Below, in pieces: positions 43,291 through 51,545 of a DNA stretch of 64,000 nt; within the stretch, counting starts at the first letter, position 1, and every line of letters starts with the position of its first letter. The DNA is taken from the NCBI GenBank assembly GCA_050300015.1, contig JBNKWZ010000021.1, forward strand, positions 450,163 through 514,162, given 5' to 3'. The DNA is from CAYZQH01 sp050300015. GTDB taxonomy: Bacteria > Pseudomonadota > Gammaproteobacteria > Pseudomonadales > Cellvibrionaceae. Below the pieces are notes generated by a model. That model did not search any database and was not told the DNA's origin. It saw nothing but the letters and a program-made list of their open reading frames with translations. The translations under genes were made by a program, and so were the position numbers.

Positions 43291-43697
43291 GTGTTACTTT
43301 CCTTATTAAGGACTACGGTCATTAACAAGGAAAGTGCCTTGCCAGCTGAGTTTTGGCCTCTAATTATAAGAAATGGGCGCAAGACTGCACGGGTGCAGGC
43401 GGTAGGGCGACGCAGGAAGCCCAAGCCGAGAAGCCATTGGGATTTGATCAGAAGTTCCCTAGATTCTAGTGTCTCGGCTTTTTTGCGAGATTGTAGTCTT
43501 TCACAAGTCTCCCTTGCCCCGGTCCAGGAGGTTCGCACCTTCATGTGCTTAGCCCTGCGGGCCTTGGTGTTTGGTCGGGCTCTAAAAGGGTGACTTCAGC
43601 CAAGCCCTTTTGACTGTGAAGCCTGTATAATACCCTTGGGTCCGTTTTGGCCTTGGGCGACGGGCGTCATGAATCTAATTAAGAATGGGTTATTACG
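43291..43697. other. Non-coding region before the CE2-like esterase gene
   Basis: No convincing gene. It contains a perfect TATAAT at 43626-43631, 67 bases before the esterase start, which could be its -10 box, though no matched -35 at 17 bases is seen. Confidence 0.35.
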
Positions 43698-44846
43698 ATG
43701 GGGCAAGTTGCCAAATTTTTTACAAACAGTGTGCAGTTGGCTGTGTGGTGGGCTTTGGGTATGGCTTTAAGCGGTTGTATTGCGACAGGTGGTAGTGGTT
43801 ACAGTAGCACATCTTCTAGTTCGTCCTCTAGCAGTAGTTCATCCAATGGTGGGCCACGCTCTATTGGCGTGAATGACCCTGGCATTCGCTACATCGGGCG
43901 AGTGGCACTGAGTGACGATTCAGTCGAGTTTGATTGGGCTAATACACAAATTGAGTTCCGTATTGAGGCACCAGAGCTGTCGCTGCAATTTGACGATGGC
44001 AGAAATGACTACAATGTATTCGTAAACGGCGAGCTCAATAGTGTATTGACGACGCAGCCGGGCGTTAGTCGCTATTCTGTTTCGTTGCCAGGTGGCCCTC
44101 AAACGGTAAAAATCACCAAGCGTACAGGCCCTAATTTTGGTGCAGGTCGATTTTTGGGGTTAACGTTGCCGCAAGGAGGGCAATTGCTGGGCTTGCCCGA
44201 ACAACCAGCGCATAAAATTGAATTTATTGGCGATTCCTATACGGTCGGTTATGGCAATGAGGGCCCTGCTTTGGATTGTGGCGGCACTTATCGGCCCTAC
44301 GAGAACAGTTATTTTTCGTATGCCCCAATTGCCGCTCGGGCTTTAAATGCGCAAAGCCACTCCATTGCCATTTCGGGGTTGGGCGCAGTGCGTAATTATG
44401 GTGACACCAATACCACAAGTCCAATGCCGATGCCGTATTACTATGGCAGAACCTTGATGTCGAAGGCCGATCTAAACTGGGATTTTGATGCATGGGTACC
44501 CGACGCGGTAGTGATTAAGCTTGGCACCAATGATTACAGCACCGAGCCTAGTCCACCGGCCGATGTGTTTATTCAAGGTGTTCATGATCTCATTACAGCG
44601 GTGAACGCTGCCTATGGGCAATTACCCATTTTTCTATTGGCAGACAGTGCCTTGGCCAACGTTACCGCCAATATGCAAACAGCCGCGCAACAGCAGCAGG
44701 CCATGGGGAATGCGCAAGTACGTTACGTTCAAGTGACGCACCCACCGCAATCCCAACTGGGCTGTGATTGGCATCCTATGACTTCTGGGCACCAGGCCAT
44801 GGCGAACGAACTGGTCTCCAAAATTCGGCCCATTTTGGGGTGGTAG
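43698..44846 (+). CDS. Lipoprotein SGNH esterase (CE2-like acetyl esterase) with Ser-rich linker
   Basis: 382 residues. A lipoprotein signal (Leu-Ser-Gly-Cys, Cys 27) is followed by a serine-rich linker (about 36-50), a beta-sandwich domain (about 55-165) and an SGNH-hydrolase domain. The catalytic Ser is in Phe-Ile-Gly-Asp-Ser-Tyr-Thr-Val-Gly-Tyr-Gly (about 180), the oxyanion Asn in Leu-Gly-Thr-Asn-Asp-Tyr, and the Asp/His pair in Cys-Asp-Trp-His-Pro-Met. The jelly-roll plus SGNH order is that of CE2 acetyl-xylan/mannan esterases, of which Cellvibrio has well studied members. It would be anchored to the outer membrane and deacetylate hemicellulose. Confidence 0.85.
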   Translation: MGQVAKFFTNSVQLAVWWALGMALSGCIATGGSGYSSTSSSSSSSSSSSNGGPRSIGVNDPGIRYIGRVALSDDSVEFDWANTQIEFRIEAPELSLQFDDGRNDYNVFVNGELNSVLTTQPGVSRYSVSLPGGPQTVKITKRTGPNFGAGRFLGLTLPQGGQLLGLPEQPAHKIEFIGDSYTVGYGNEGPALDCGGTYRPYENSYFSYAPIAARALNAQSHSIAISGLGAVRNYGDTNTTSPMPMPYYYGRTLMSKADLNWDFDAWVPDAVVIKLGTNDYSTEPSPPADVFIQGVHDLITAVNAAYGQLPIFLLADSALANVTANMQTAAQQQQAMGNAQVRYVQVTHPPQSQLGCDWHPMTSGHQAMANELVSKIRPILGW

Positions 44847-44864
44847 TAGCAAGGTTGCGATGGT

Positions 44865-44887
44865 GAGCAACGTCGTTGCTCCATATT
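44865..44887 (+). terminator. Probable terminator after the esterase gene
   Basis: Stem GAGCAA / TTGCTC (8 bp if the loop closes as CG/CG), followed by CATATTTT, 19 bases after the stop codon. Confidence 0.5.
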
Positions 44888-44969
44888 TTAAGCCGCATAA
44901 ATTAAATATCGGTTTTCGCTCGATAGTCGAGGTGCTTGGATGTGCTTCGTTGTCGGAAGCCAAAAGGCC

Positions 44970-45310
44970 GTCTCTTGAGCGTCCATGCTCCCGTCGGCAT
45001 TAGTGCATCCGTGCACGTCAATCACGCCCGACACAACAAACACTTAGGATGAAGTGTTTGCACAGCCATCGGCTGCCGAAGGCGAGCCACAGGGACGTGG
45101 CGAGTGACCCTGCTTTGTAGCTGCCTTCACTCCCAGCAACCTTTTAACGACTGCGGTGAGGGTCAATCATTCGAGCCATCCTTGGCTCTCACCACGAGGG
45201 CGGCTGTGCCGTGCAAAACTGCTTTCCTGCAGTTTTGTCCAGGACGTCCACCGCTTTCACGCGCGTCCATGCGCGCTCATTCGATAAAAGGTTACTTCCG
45301 TTCAGCGTTG
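44970..45310. repeat. Dispersed intergenic repeat unit(s)
   Basis: This 620-base gene-free stretch contains at least two repeated blocks. 44972-45010 recurs at 47437-47475 with two mismatches. 45199-45252 recurs in inverted orientation at 54188-54241 (about 45 of 54 bases). It is GC-rich with frequent short palindromes and has no coding potential I can support. Confidence 0.6.
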
Positions 45311-45468
45311 TGAAAGGGTAGGGAAAGGCGTAACCAGAAGGGAAGGGGTCAATAGAGGTGTCTCGTTTGGTTATTGCAGTCTATATTTGGTATTCGAGAT
45401 CACAAATTTTATCTATTTCTCAATGGCTTTGTTTCAAACGATAGATCGTACTTTCACTGCGTTTTAAG

Positions 45469-45870
45469 TTAATCGGAAATTACGCTGGGGTTGTTGATAG
45501 GAGTATAAAACTCTTCAATGGCTGGGCAATCAAAAGGCTTGCCTGTCAACTTAGGGATTTCCTTCTGCAGATAGGGGTAATATTCATTTAGAGGTCGATC
45601 GTCATCGTCCGCTAGAAAGACAACTTCCTTCATCTCTGGTGTCGATACAGATCCATGAATAGCTCTCACCAACGTAGTTTGTCTCTCAGACGAATCAAGC
45701 TTATTAAGATCTTCCAGCTTACCTGACTTTTCCCAATACTTTAAGTCGTGGATCTCACAAAAGTGCTTTACGTCCATTAAAAAGACTTGAGTTTTTTCTT
45801 CTTCGGCTTCGAAGCAGGATGCCAGTAAAAAGGCGGAGCAGAGGTAGAACGCAAGGCTAGCACTTCGCAT
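45469..45870 (-). CDS. Small lipoprotein of unknown function
   Basis: 133 residues with a lipobox Leu-Ala-Ser-Cys (Cys 19) and a perfect AGGAG ribosome site 7 bases before the ATG. The mature part is acidic (Glu-Ala-Glu-Glu-Glu-Lys, Asp-Asp-Asp-Asp-Arg) and has two later cysteines that could form a disulfide. I recognise no family. It is third in a run of minus-strand exported or lipoprotein genes around a predicted metallopeptidase. Confidence 0.6.
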   Translation of the reverse strand: MRSASLAFYLCSAFLLASCFEAEEEKTQVFLMDVKHFCEIHDLKYWEKSGKLEDLNKLDSSERQTTLVRAIHGSVSTPEMKEVVFLADDDDRPLNEYYPYLQKEIPKLTGKPFDCPAIEEFYTPINNPSVISD

Positions 45871-45920
45871 AACATCTCCTACTTGGGCGGATTTCGAAGG
45901 TCGTTGACCATTTTTTGGAT

Positions 45921-45962
45921 GTTTGGGGTCAGAGTAAAATCTTTTTTACTCTGACCCCAAAC
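45921..45962. repeat. Perfect 19-bp inverted repeat (REP/MITE-like hairpin)
   Basis: GTTTGGGGTCAGAGTAAAA is followed after 4 bases by its exact reverse complement. The GGGGTCAGAGTAAA core is a string I recall from intergenic repeats and from the flanks of REP-associated (Y1/IS200-like) transposase genes in Gammaproteobacteria. No transposase gene is present here. The U-rich loop side could also act as a two-way terminator between the small lipoprotein gene and its neighbour. Confidence 0.75.
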
Positions 45963-46069
45963 GTCGTGGCCACGCTATTCGTTCTAGCGCTAAATGGGAT
46001 GGCCGCAGATTCTTATGCTTTTATATGCGCGCCAAAATAGTCGAGCGTCCAACCGTCTATTAAGGAGTG

Positions 46070-46453
46070 CTATTGGCACTCCAGGCCTTCTAATAGCTCT
46101 ATTGTGATAAAGATATTCCAGCCAGCTCGACCTCTGTCGTCATGTTTTTTAATCGCTGAAAGAAGAGAGCGGTCTAGTAGATAGCTGCATTCTGTAGTTG
46201 AAATCCACAAGCCTTCTAATGATTTTGGTAATTCAGTGTCTCTCGGGTTTGCTTCATAAAGCAAAACGTAACTGGCTTCATTGGCAGCGATTGGCTCTGA
46301 TGGAGATAAGTGATCATTTAAATTGGTTTTAACGAAGACTTCATGTGGTGTATTGTTAAAAAGGACTATTGCGGATTTCTCTGTGGTTAAAGGGTGTAAC
46401 AAACATCCGGAAGTGCTTGCCAAGAAAAATAGTATAAAAAAGTAATTTTTCAT
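46070..46453 (-). CDS. Small lipoprotein downstream of the predicted metallopeptidase
   Basis: 127 residues from the ATG at 46453, which lies 6 bases after the stop of the metallopeptidase gene; a start at 46489 would overlap it. Lipobox Ser-Thr-Ser-Gly-Cys near residue 17. The mature part contains Ala-Ile-Val-Leu-Phe-Asn-Asn-Thr-Pro-His-Glu-Val-Phe-Val-Lys and looks beta-rich. Family unknown. The tight coupling to the upstream gene suggests a functional pair, possibly inhibitor and enzyme. Confidence 0.6.
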   Translation of the reverse strand: MKNYFFILFFLASTSGCLLHPLTTEKSAIVLFNNTPHEVFVKTNLNDHLSPSEPIAANEASYVLLYEANPRDTELPKSLEGLWISTTECSYLLDRSLLSAIKKHDDRGRAGWNIFITIELLEGLECQ

Positions 46454-46458
46454 AGAGT

Positions 46459-47235
46459 TTACTTTTTGAAACTTATTTTGCTCATCCATATTAATCTCAG
46501 TATATCCTGTTCAGCGACGATAGAGCGGTTTGTAAGGTCATAGAAATTTAAGCCTTGTTTATCTTTATCGAAATACTTCATTAGGTCGATTTCTCCCGTC
46601 TTGGGATAGCCTGGGGTTGATGACTTTACGCTTTGAAATAAAGCGTGAGTTGAGCCTTTGTGGCCCCAAGATAGTTTTTTGCCTCCTAAATATTCTAAAA
46701 CCGAGTGTCCAAATTCGTGGGCGGATACAAGTTGAAAGTCTTTATCCGCAGCGCCGGGCTTACTGTAAAAGTATCCTTCATTAAATATGAAAGTTGGCGC
46801 TATAATCCCGCTATTGTGCGATCGAGCGTATTTCCCAGATTTTTCAATTTTTAGGTTTACATCAACGGCATTTTTAGGCCTGAATTTAACATAACTGTTT
46901 ATGATAAAAAGGTGCTTACCTATCGTCGTTTTCCTGCTCCAATATTGGCCTATGCCTGTTTGGATTAGCTGTTTCAATCGGTTGAACTGCTGCTGAGGGA
47001 GTGTGTTAGATTCAATGTTTAGGTAAATTGTCGTGTGAATACGGTAATGTGATAGATCGACAATGGACTCAACCCAACTACAAGCATGTTTCTTGTCTAC
47101 GGCTTGTCTTCTGCGGGTTTTGCCTGCTCCAATGAATGTGTACTTTGGAGTGGGTGTTCCTACGAAGGCATGTACAGCGTTATGAAATTCGGTTTCTGTT
47201 AGGTGTACTTTCTCTGTTGAAGCGCTAGCGGTCAT
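46459..47235 (-). CDS. Predicted zinc metallopeptidase (HExxH), family unknown
   Basis: 258 residues from the ATG at 47235, supported by AAGGA 7 bases upstream; a longer frame opens at a TTG (47301). The sequence Val-Ser-Ala-His-Glu-Phe-Gly-His-Ser-Val-Leu-Glu-Tyr (His 173, Glu 174, His 177) is a zinc-peptidase active site, and His 192 in Trp-Gly-His-Lys-Gly-Ser is a candidate third ligand. There is no signal peptide, so either it acts in the cytoplasm or it is exported by a dedicated secretion system. It lies between lipoprotein genes on the same strand, a layout seen for antibacterial effector/immunity loci; that reading is inference. Confidence 0.65.
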   Translation of the reverse strand: MTASASTEKVHLTETEFHNAVHAFVGTPTPKYTFIGAGKTRRRQAVDKKHACSWVESIVDLSHYRIHTTIYLNIESNTLPQQQFNRLKQLIQTGIGQYWSRKTTIGKHLFIINSYVKFRPKNAVDVNLKIEKSGKYARSHNSGIIAPTFIFNEGYFYSKPGAADKDFQLVSAHEFGHSVLEYLGGKKLSWGHKGSTHALFQSVKSSTPGYPKTGEIDLMKYFDKDKQGLNFYDLTNRSIVAEQDILRLIWMSKISFKK

Positions 47236-47436
47236 TTCAAAGTCCTTGTAATGGCCGATGTACCATCCCATGGACGCTCGGCTGATTTCCCATGAAGCCA
47301 ACTATACCAAACCAAGAAGCGTTGTATAGTGGCAAAAATCTCACAATTTTATTGGATTGGATGAATAATAATCAGGTCTGGAGGGGGCTTTACCTTGCTG
47401 GAGGGAGTGCTTTTCACAAACCGATCAAACGACCAA

Positions 47437-47475
47437 CTCTTGAGCGTCCATGCTCCCCTCGGTATTAGTGCATCC
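47437..47475. repeat. Short dispersed repeat, second copy
   Basis: Matches 44972-45010 with two mismatches; the copies are about 2.5 kb apart in the same orientation. Confidence 0.55.
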
Positions 47476-47491
47476 TTTACCCGCCGAATGT

Positions 47492-48010
47492 TTACATGGT
47501 GTACAAGTAAACGAATATATAACCTGACCCTAACGGGGTAATGGTGCCGTGGATGAAGGGGGATGCTTTGGCTTTTGTGAATAGGTCGGGTTTTAGGGCG
47601 TTGATACCTTTCATTACAACCATTCCGTTTTCTTGCTTTATCTCCATGGCTGTTGCCACTGTGGCAGGTACCCATTCTTTAAACATAGCTTCTGGCATTT
47701 TATCGTCTTGTATCAAGTCGAAGTTGGGGCTGTTTTTCACGATTTCTGCGTAGTCCGCTTCATTGAACTCAATCAGCGCTAACAACTCGGCACTTTCTCT
47801 GTTGTTGGGGTCTGGCTCTAGCCAACGAACGGATATCGGGTCATTGGGCAGGGAAATCAGTTTGGATAAGACGCCAACCTCATTCAAAACTTTAGGTGCC
47901 TCGGCGGCAGTTTCCGTTGAATCGCTCATAGTCTCGTTACATTCTGTCAAAATTAGAAAAAAACAAGTCAGTATTAAATAAATTGATTTAGACAACTTCG
48001 GTGCCCTCAA
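47492..48010 (-). CDS. Putative lipoprotein of unknown function
   Basis: 172 residues. The N-terminus is basic then hydrophobic, with a possible lipobox Leu-Thr-Glu-Cys (Cys 24). No ATG precedes the signal region, so the start is a TTG (48010 or 47995). The mature part has a Val-Arg-Trp-Leu-Glu-Pro-Asp-Pro segment and a C-terminal Phe-Ile-His-Gly-Thr-Ile-Thr-Pro-Leu-Gly-Ser-Gly-Tyr. I do not recognise the family. It is the first gene of the minus-strand run that includes the metallopeptidase. Confidence 0.5.
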   Translation of the reverse strand: MRAPKLSKSIYLILTCFFLILTECNETMSDSTETAAEAPKVLNEVGVLSKLISLPNDPISVRWLEPDPNNRESAELLALIEFNEADYAEIVKNSPNFDLIQDDKMPEAMFKEWVPATVATAMEIKQENGMVVMKGINALKPDLFTKAKASPFIHGTITPLGSGYIFVYLYTM

Positions 48011-48235
48011 CGAGTTCTAGCGGGTGATCGTTGGCGTAATTGTAAATTGATTCCCATACTGGCAACACCCAACCTAAAATAGCCCACGCCCTTATTTTAT
48101 TTTCGTGCTCAAGTTAAATTAACGAACTTACTCGTTTAACTCAGGGCCTACGGAGCTTGCAATCAGGGCAGTCGCTAATGCTTGCTCTCAATTTGTTCAT
48201 AAAGTGGATTATCCTCGCTTTACAAAGCTGCTTAA

Positions 48236-48281
48236 TGAGACTAATCTAGTTATATATTAATACCTAGCGAGAGTAGTCTCA
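48236..48281. promoter_or_regulatory. AbiE operator: inverted repeats spanning the promoter
   Basis: TGAGACTA (48236-48243) and TAGTCTCA (48274-48281) are exact inverted copies 30 bases apart, enclosing an AT-rich promoter-like stretch (TATATATTAATA). The right half ends at the base before the abiEi ATG and adjoins the GAGAG ribosome site. AbiEi antitoxins repress their own promoter by binding two inverted repeats, so this is the likely operator. Confidence 0.7.
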
Positions 48282-48896
48282 ATGTCTTCCACTCAGGTAG
48301 TTCGTGACATTTTGGCGGCGGGTGAGGCCCTGGCGATTGACGATTTCGCCGTACTGGGGCTGTCCCGTGCTACGCTGTTTCGAGCGCTGCAAAGGTTGGT
48401 GGCCAGTGGCGAGGTACAGCGCGTACAGCATGGACGCTATCAGCTAGCGGCGGTTTCCGACAGAGCCGATCCCTGGGTGATAGCTACTCGCGCGGTACCT
48501 GAAGGGGTACTGTGTTTGCTTTCGGCTCTGGCGTTTCATGAGTTGGGCACGCAAATGCCTGCAGATGTATGGTTGGCACTCCCGAAAAGCGCTTACCGAC
48601 CGAGCATTAAGTACCCGCCCGTGCAATATGTACATTTTTCAGGGAGTTCATATACGGAGGGGCAAGAGGTGCATCACCGTGACGGGGGTGTTGTGCGTGT
48701 TTACTCCGTCGCGAAAACCGTATCGGATTGCTTTAAATTTCGCAATCGTCTTGGCTTGGATGTGGCGATAGAAGCGCTACAAGCTGCGCACAAAGAGCGA
48801 CGTGCCACTATCCAAGATATTATGGCAATGTCGCGGATTTGCCGCGTGCAAACAGTAATACGGCCGTATCTTGAAGCGATTGTAAACAGTGAGTGA
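48282..48896 (+). CDS. AbiEi-type antitoxin (type IV toxin-antitoxin)
   Basis: 204 residues. N-terminal winged helix (Leu-Ser-Arg-Ala-Thr-Leu-Phe-Arg-Ala-Leu-Gln-Arg-Leu-Val-Ala-Ser-Gly) followed by the AbiEi domain with Gly-Val-Leu-Cys-Leu-Leu-Ser-Ala-Leu-Ala-Phe-His-Glu-Leu and the later Val-Tyr-Ser-Val-Ala-Lys-Thr-Val-Ser-Asp. It represses its operon and neutralises the toxin without direct contact in the known systems. 18 bases before the toxin gene. Confidence 0.9.
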   Translation: MSSTQVVRDILAAGEALAIDDFAVLGLSRATLFRALQRLVASGEVQRVQHGRYQLAAVSDRADPWVIATRAVPEGVLCLLSALAFHELGTQMPADVWLALPKSAYRPSIKYPPVQYVHFSGSSYTEGQEVHHRDGGVVRVYSVAKTVSDCFKFRNRLGLDVAIEALQAAHKERRATIQDIMAMSRICRVQTVIRPYLEAIVNSE

Positions 48897-48914
48897 ATCA
48901 AGGGAGTATGACAG

Positions 48915-49775
48915 GTGAGTAAAAATACGGCCGCTTCAATACGCCAAAGGCTGCTGAACCTGGCAAAAGACAAACAAACCGATTTCCAGCAAGTGTTAAC
49001 GCGCTATGGTCTAGAGCGTCTTTTGTATCGCATGTCGCTCTCGCCAGAGAACCAACAATTTATTTTGAAAGGCGCGATGCTATTTGAATTGTGGTTCAAT
49101 ATGCCGCATCGTCCAACGCGTGATCTGGACTTTTTGACGTTTGGTAATCCCGATTTAGCACAGATCACTCAGCGTTTTAAACGTATTCTCCAGCAACCGG
49201 TCCCTGTCGATGATGGCGTAGTATTCAACCTGGCAACCTTAAAAGTCAGTGAAATTCGCAAAGAGGCAGGATATCCTGGTGCTCGCGTTAATCTTAAAGC
49301 ATCACTCGACAACGCTGTAATTCCCATTCAGTGCGATTTGGGGTTCGGTGATGCCGTGACACCAGGGCCGCTATCGCTGCCTTATCCAGCGCTTCTCAAT
49401 TTGCCTGCGCCACAACTTTTGACGTACCCCCAAGCTACGGTAGTAGCGGAGAAGCTTGAGGCTATGGTCAAACTTGATGAGAGTAACAGTCGCGTAAAAG
49501 ACTATTTTGATATTTGGGTTTTGCTCCAGCAAAAAAGCCTGATGAAAGTCGATGTGGTAAAAGCCATAGCCGCGACATTTGATCGTCGAAACACTAGCCT
49601 TCCTCGCACTATGCCAGCAGGTCTCAGTCAGAATTTCGCTGAGCTGCGCAGCCGCCAATGGCAGGACTTTTTAAAACGCAATCGCCTTCAAGCCCCAAGT
49701 TTTGACGCCGTGGTCGAAGAGCTGAGTCGTACTTGCTGGCCTCTATTGCAGCAGGCCGCTAATCTACGCGGTTAA
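48915..49775 (+). CDS. AbiEii/AbiGii-type nucleotidyltransferase toxin
   Basis: 286 residues. The nucleotidyltransferase core is intact: Lys-Gly-Ala-Met-Leu-Phe-Glu-Leu-Trp, then Pro-Thr-Arg-Asp-Leu-Asp-Phe-Leu (metal-binding Asp pair), a later Asp-Leu-Gly-Phe-Gly-Asp, and the Glu-Lys-Leu-Glu-Ala-Met-Val-Lys helix. Known AbiEii-family toxins transfer nucleotides (in some cases to tRNA 3' ends) and cause abortive infection. The start is GTG 48915. With tRNA-repair genes 8 kb away in the same window, a link to tRNA damage is tempting but unproven. Confidence 0.9.
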   Translation: MSKNTAASIRQRLLNLAKDKQTDFQQVLTRYGLERLLYRMSLSPENQQFILKGAMLFELWFNMPHRPTRDLDFLTFGNPDLAQITQRFKRILQQPVPVDDGVVFNLATLKVSEIRKEAGYPGARVNLKASLDNAVIPIQCDLGFGDAVTPGPLSLPYPALLNLPAPQLLTYPQATVVAEKLEAMVKLDESNSRVKDYFDIWVLLQQKSLMKVDVVKAIAATFDRRNTSLPRTMPAGLSQNFAELRSRQWQDFLKRNRLQAPSFDAVVEELSRTCWPLLQQAANLRG

Positions 49776-50203
49776 CGACTCCACAGAATAACAATATGAG
49801 CGCTGAACGAGCCAAACCCTTAAGCCATCGGTGGTCTATTCCCCAATTTTCAACTATTCTCTCAGTAGCCCAGGAGAAGAACCCGCATAATATGTGGTGG
49901 ATACTGAAACGTTTATCTTCCCGCATGCATAAGAATAGTGGGTACTAGAACACGATAGAGGTGGATTGTCTATTTGGCAGAGTTTCTCGGCTTGAGAGGC
50001 GTTGCCCGTCGCCTTTTTGCTTGTCATCTTTGGGCCTTAGCACCCTAAGACCGCTGTGGAAAATGTGCTCGAATGTGAGAGCGGGGGGTGTCAAGAATGA
50101 CCATCACCTCGACCCATTAAAATTATCTGGGAGAGCAGATGGATTGAATGGAGCAGTCACTTCAGAGGCTTTTAGCTTCATTTTATGTGTATTCTGTTTT
50201 AGA
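49776..50203. other. Gene-free spacer between AbiE and the dGTPase gene
   Basis: 428 bases between convergent genes. I see no protein-like frame, no strong hairpin and no match to the repeat families of this region. Confidence 0.35.
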
Positions 50204-51545
50204 TTATTTTAGAACTCCGCGTAATTGATTGGCAGTATATGACGCAAAATCGTCTGTCATCCCAGATGCTTGGTCGGTTACCAATAGGTAATTATTGTAA
50301 TATGAATCCTTGGGGTTAAAATAATTATTCCCTATAAGATCCTTTATTCGTTGAGCTTTAAACGACACTTGTTGATTGGATTTATGTTCATTGATGCAGC
50401 AAATTAAAGAATTTAAAATAGCGCTAATTGTCTCATAAGCGCCAAGTTCGAGCTGTATTTTTCGCTTTGACAGAAAAATATTTTTTTCTGTAAGTATTTT
50501 TGATTCTTTTATTCCCTCTTTTTCTTTTCCGGAAATTTTACTGACTAAATCGCCTTCGAATCGGTTTTCCATTATGCTTTTGTAGTTCCTAATAAACACC
50601 TTTGACGATAGGCTTATTAGGTTTTTTATCGCTCTAGATCTCATGTAATATATTTTCCTTCTTTCCGACCAGTCCGACTCTATGTCTTTCTTGATTAGGT
50701 GCTTTCCGGCCAGCTTTTCCAGAATATCTCCAACTTCATTAAGTCTAAGCAAGCCTAGCTCAAGTCCATCTTCGATATCCAGAACTTTGTAACAAATATC
50801 ATCTGCTGCCTCCATTAAGTATGACAGGGGATGTCTGGAGTATAAGTCGGTGGTTTGATCGTATAGTCCAAGATTGCTAAATATATCTCTTGCGATATCT
50901 TTCTCAGCGATATAGAAATTAAATTTATTTTTACTTTGTGCTAGCGAGTGGTTTGAAAACCATGGATATTTTATGAGGGTTCCTAGCGTTGAATAGGTAA
51001 GTTTTAGTCCTCCATGAAACTTTCTATTTTCTATTTGCGTAACAACCCTTAAACCTTGTGCGTTACCTTCGAAACGAATAAAGTCGTTTATTTCGTCTTG
51101 ATTCTGCAAGCATAATTTATGGCTGTTTTCCTTAAACCAGTGCCTGATTACATATTCGCCGGCGTGACCAAAAGGTGGGTTTCCAATGTCATGCGCTAAA
51201 CAAGCCGCTTGAATAATAGCGGCGATATCTTGGGGAGAGGTGGTAGCTGCTTATCATGAACCAAATACTCACCAATTTTTTGTCCAAGTGTTCTACCAAC
51301 GCTGCTGACTTCAATGGAATGAGTAAGTCTGGTATGGATATGGTCATTTTTCGATAACGGGTGAACCTGGGTTTTTTTCCCAGCCTTCGAAAGGCTGAGC
51401 AAAATATTATTCGATCGTAGTCTTTATGAAATTCATTTCGGCTATCTTCCTGAGAGGGCAATGTTCCCCATCGATCAACAGAAAGTAGATTTTTCCACTT
51501 CTTTTTGTAGTTTGGCATTTTCTTTGGCTTGCCCGTATAGTACAT
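50204..51545 (-). pseudogene. dgt: dGTP triphosphohydrolase gene with two homopolymer frameshifts
   Basis: A full-length dGTPase (about 440 residues) can be read across three frames. The N-terminal part has Phe-His-Lys-Asp-Tyr-Asp-Arg-Ile-Ile-Phe-Cys-Ser-Ala-Phe-Arg-Arg-Leu-Gly-Lys-Lys, then Thr-Gln-Val-His-Pro-Leu and Thr-Arg-Leu-Thr-His-Ser-Ile-Glu-Val; the HD motif Ala-His-Asp-Ile-Gly-Asn-Pro-Pro-Phe-Gly-His follows, and the C-terminal half is intact from 51109. The two frame changes are single-base losses: one in a run of seven A (near 51375, eight expected) and one in a run of four C (near 51231, five expected). Either the gene is inactive, or these are sequencing errors in homopolymers. 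It would hydrolyse dGTP; relatives also act in phage defence. Confidence 0.85.

Noticed and set aside
43197..43593. Open frames on both strands over the 43.2-kb repeat
   Set aside because: Low-complexity, no ribosome site, and the DNA is a dispersed repeat; not supported as genes.
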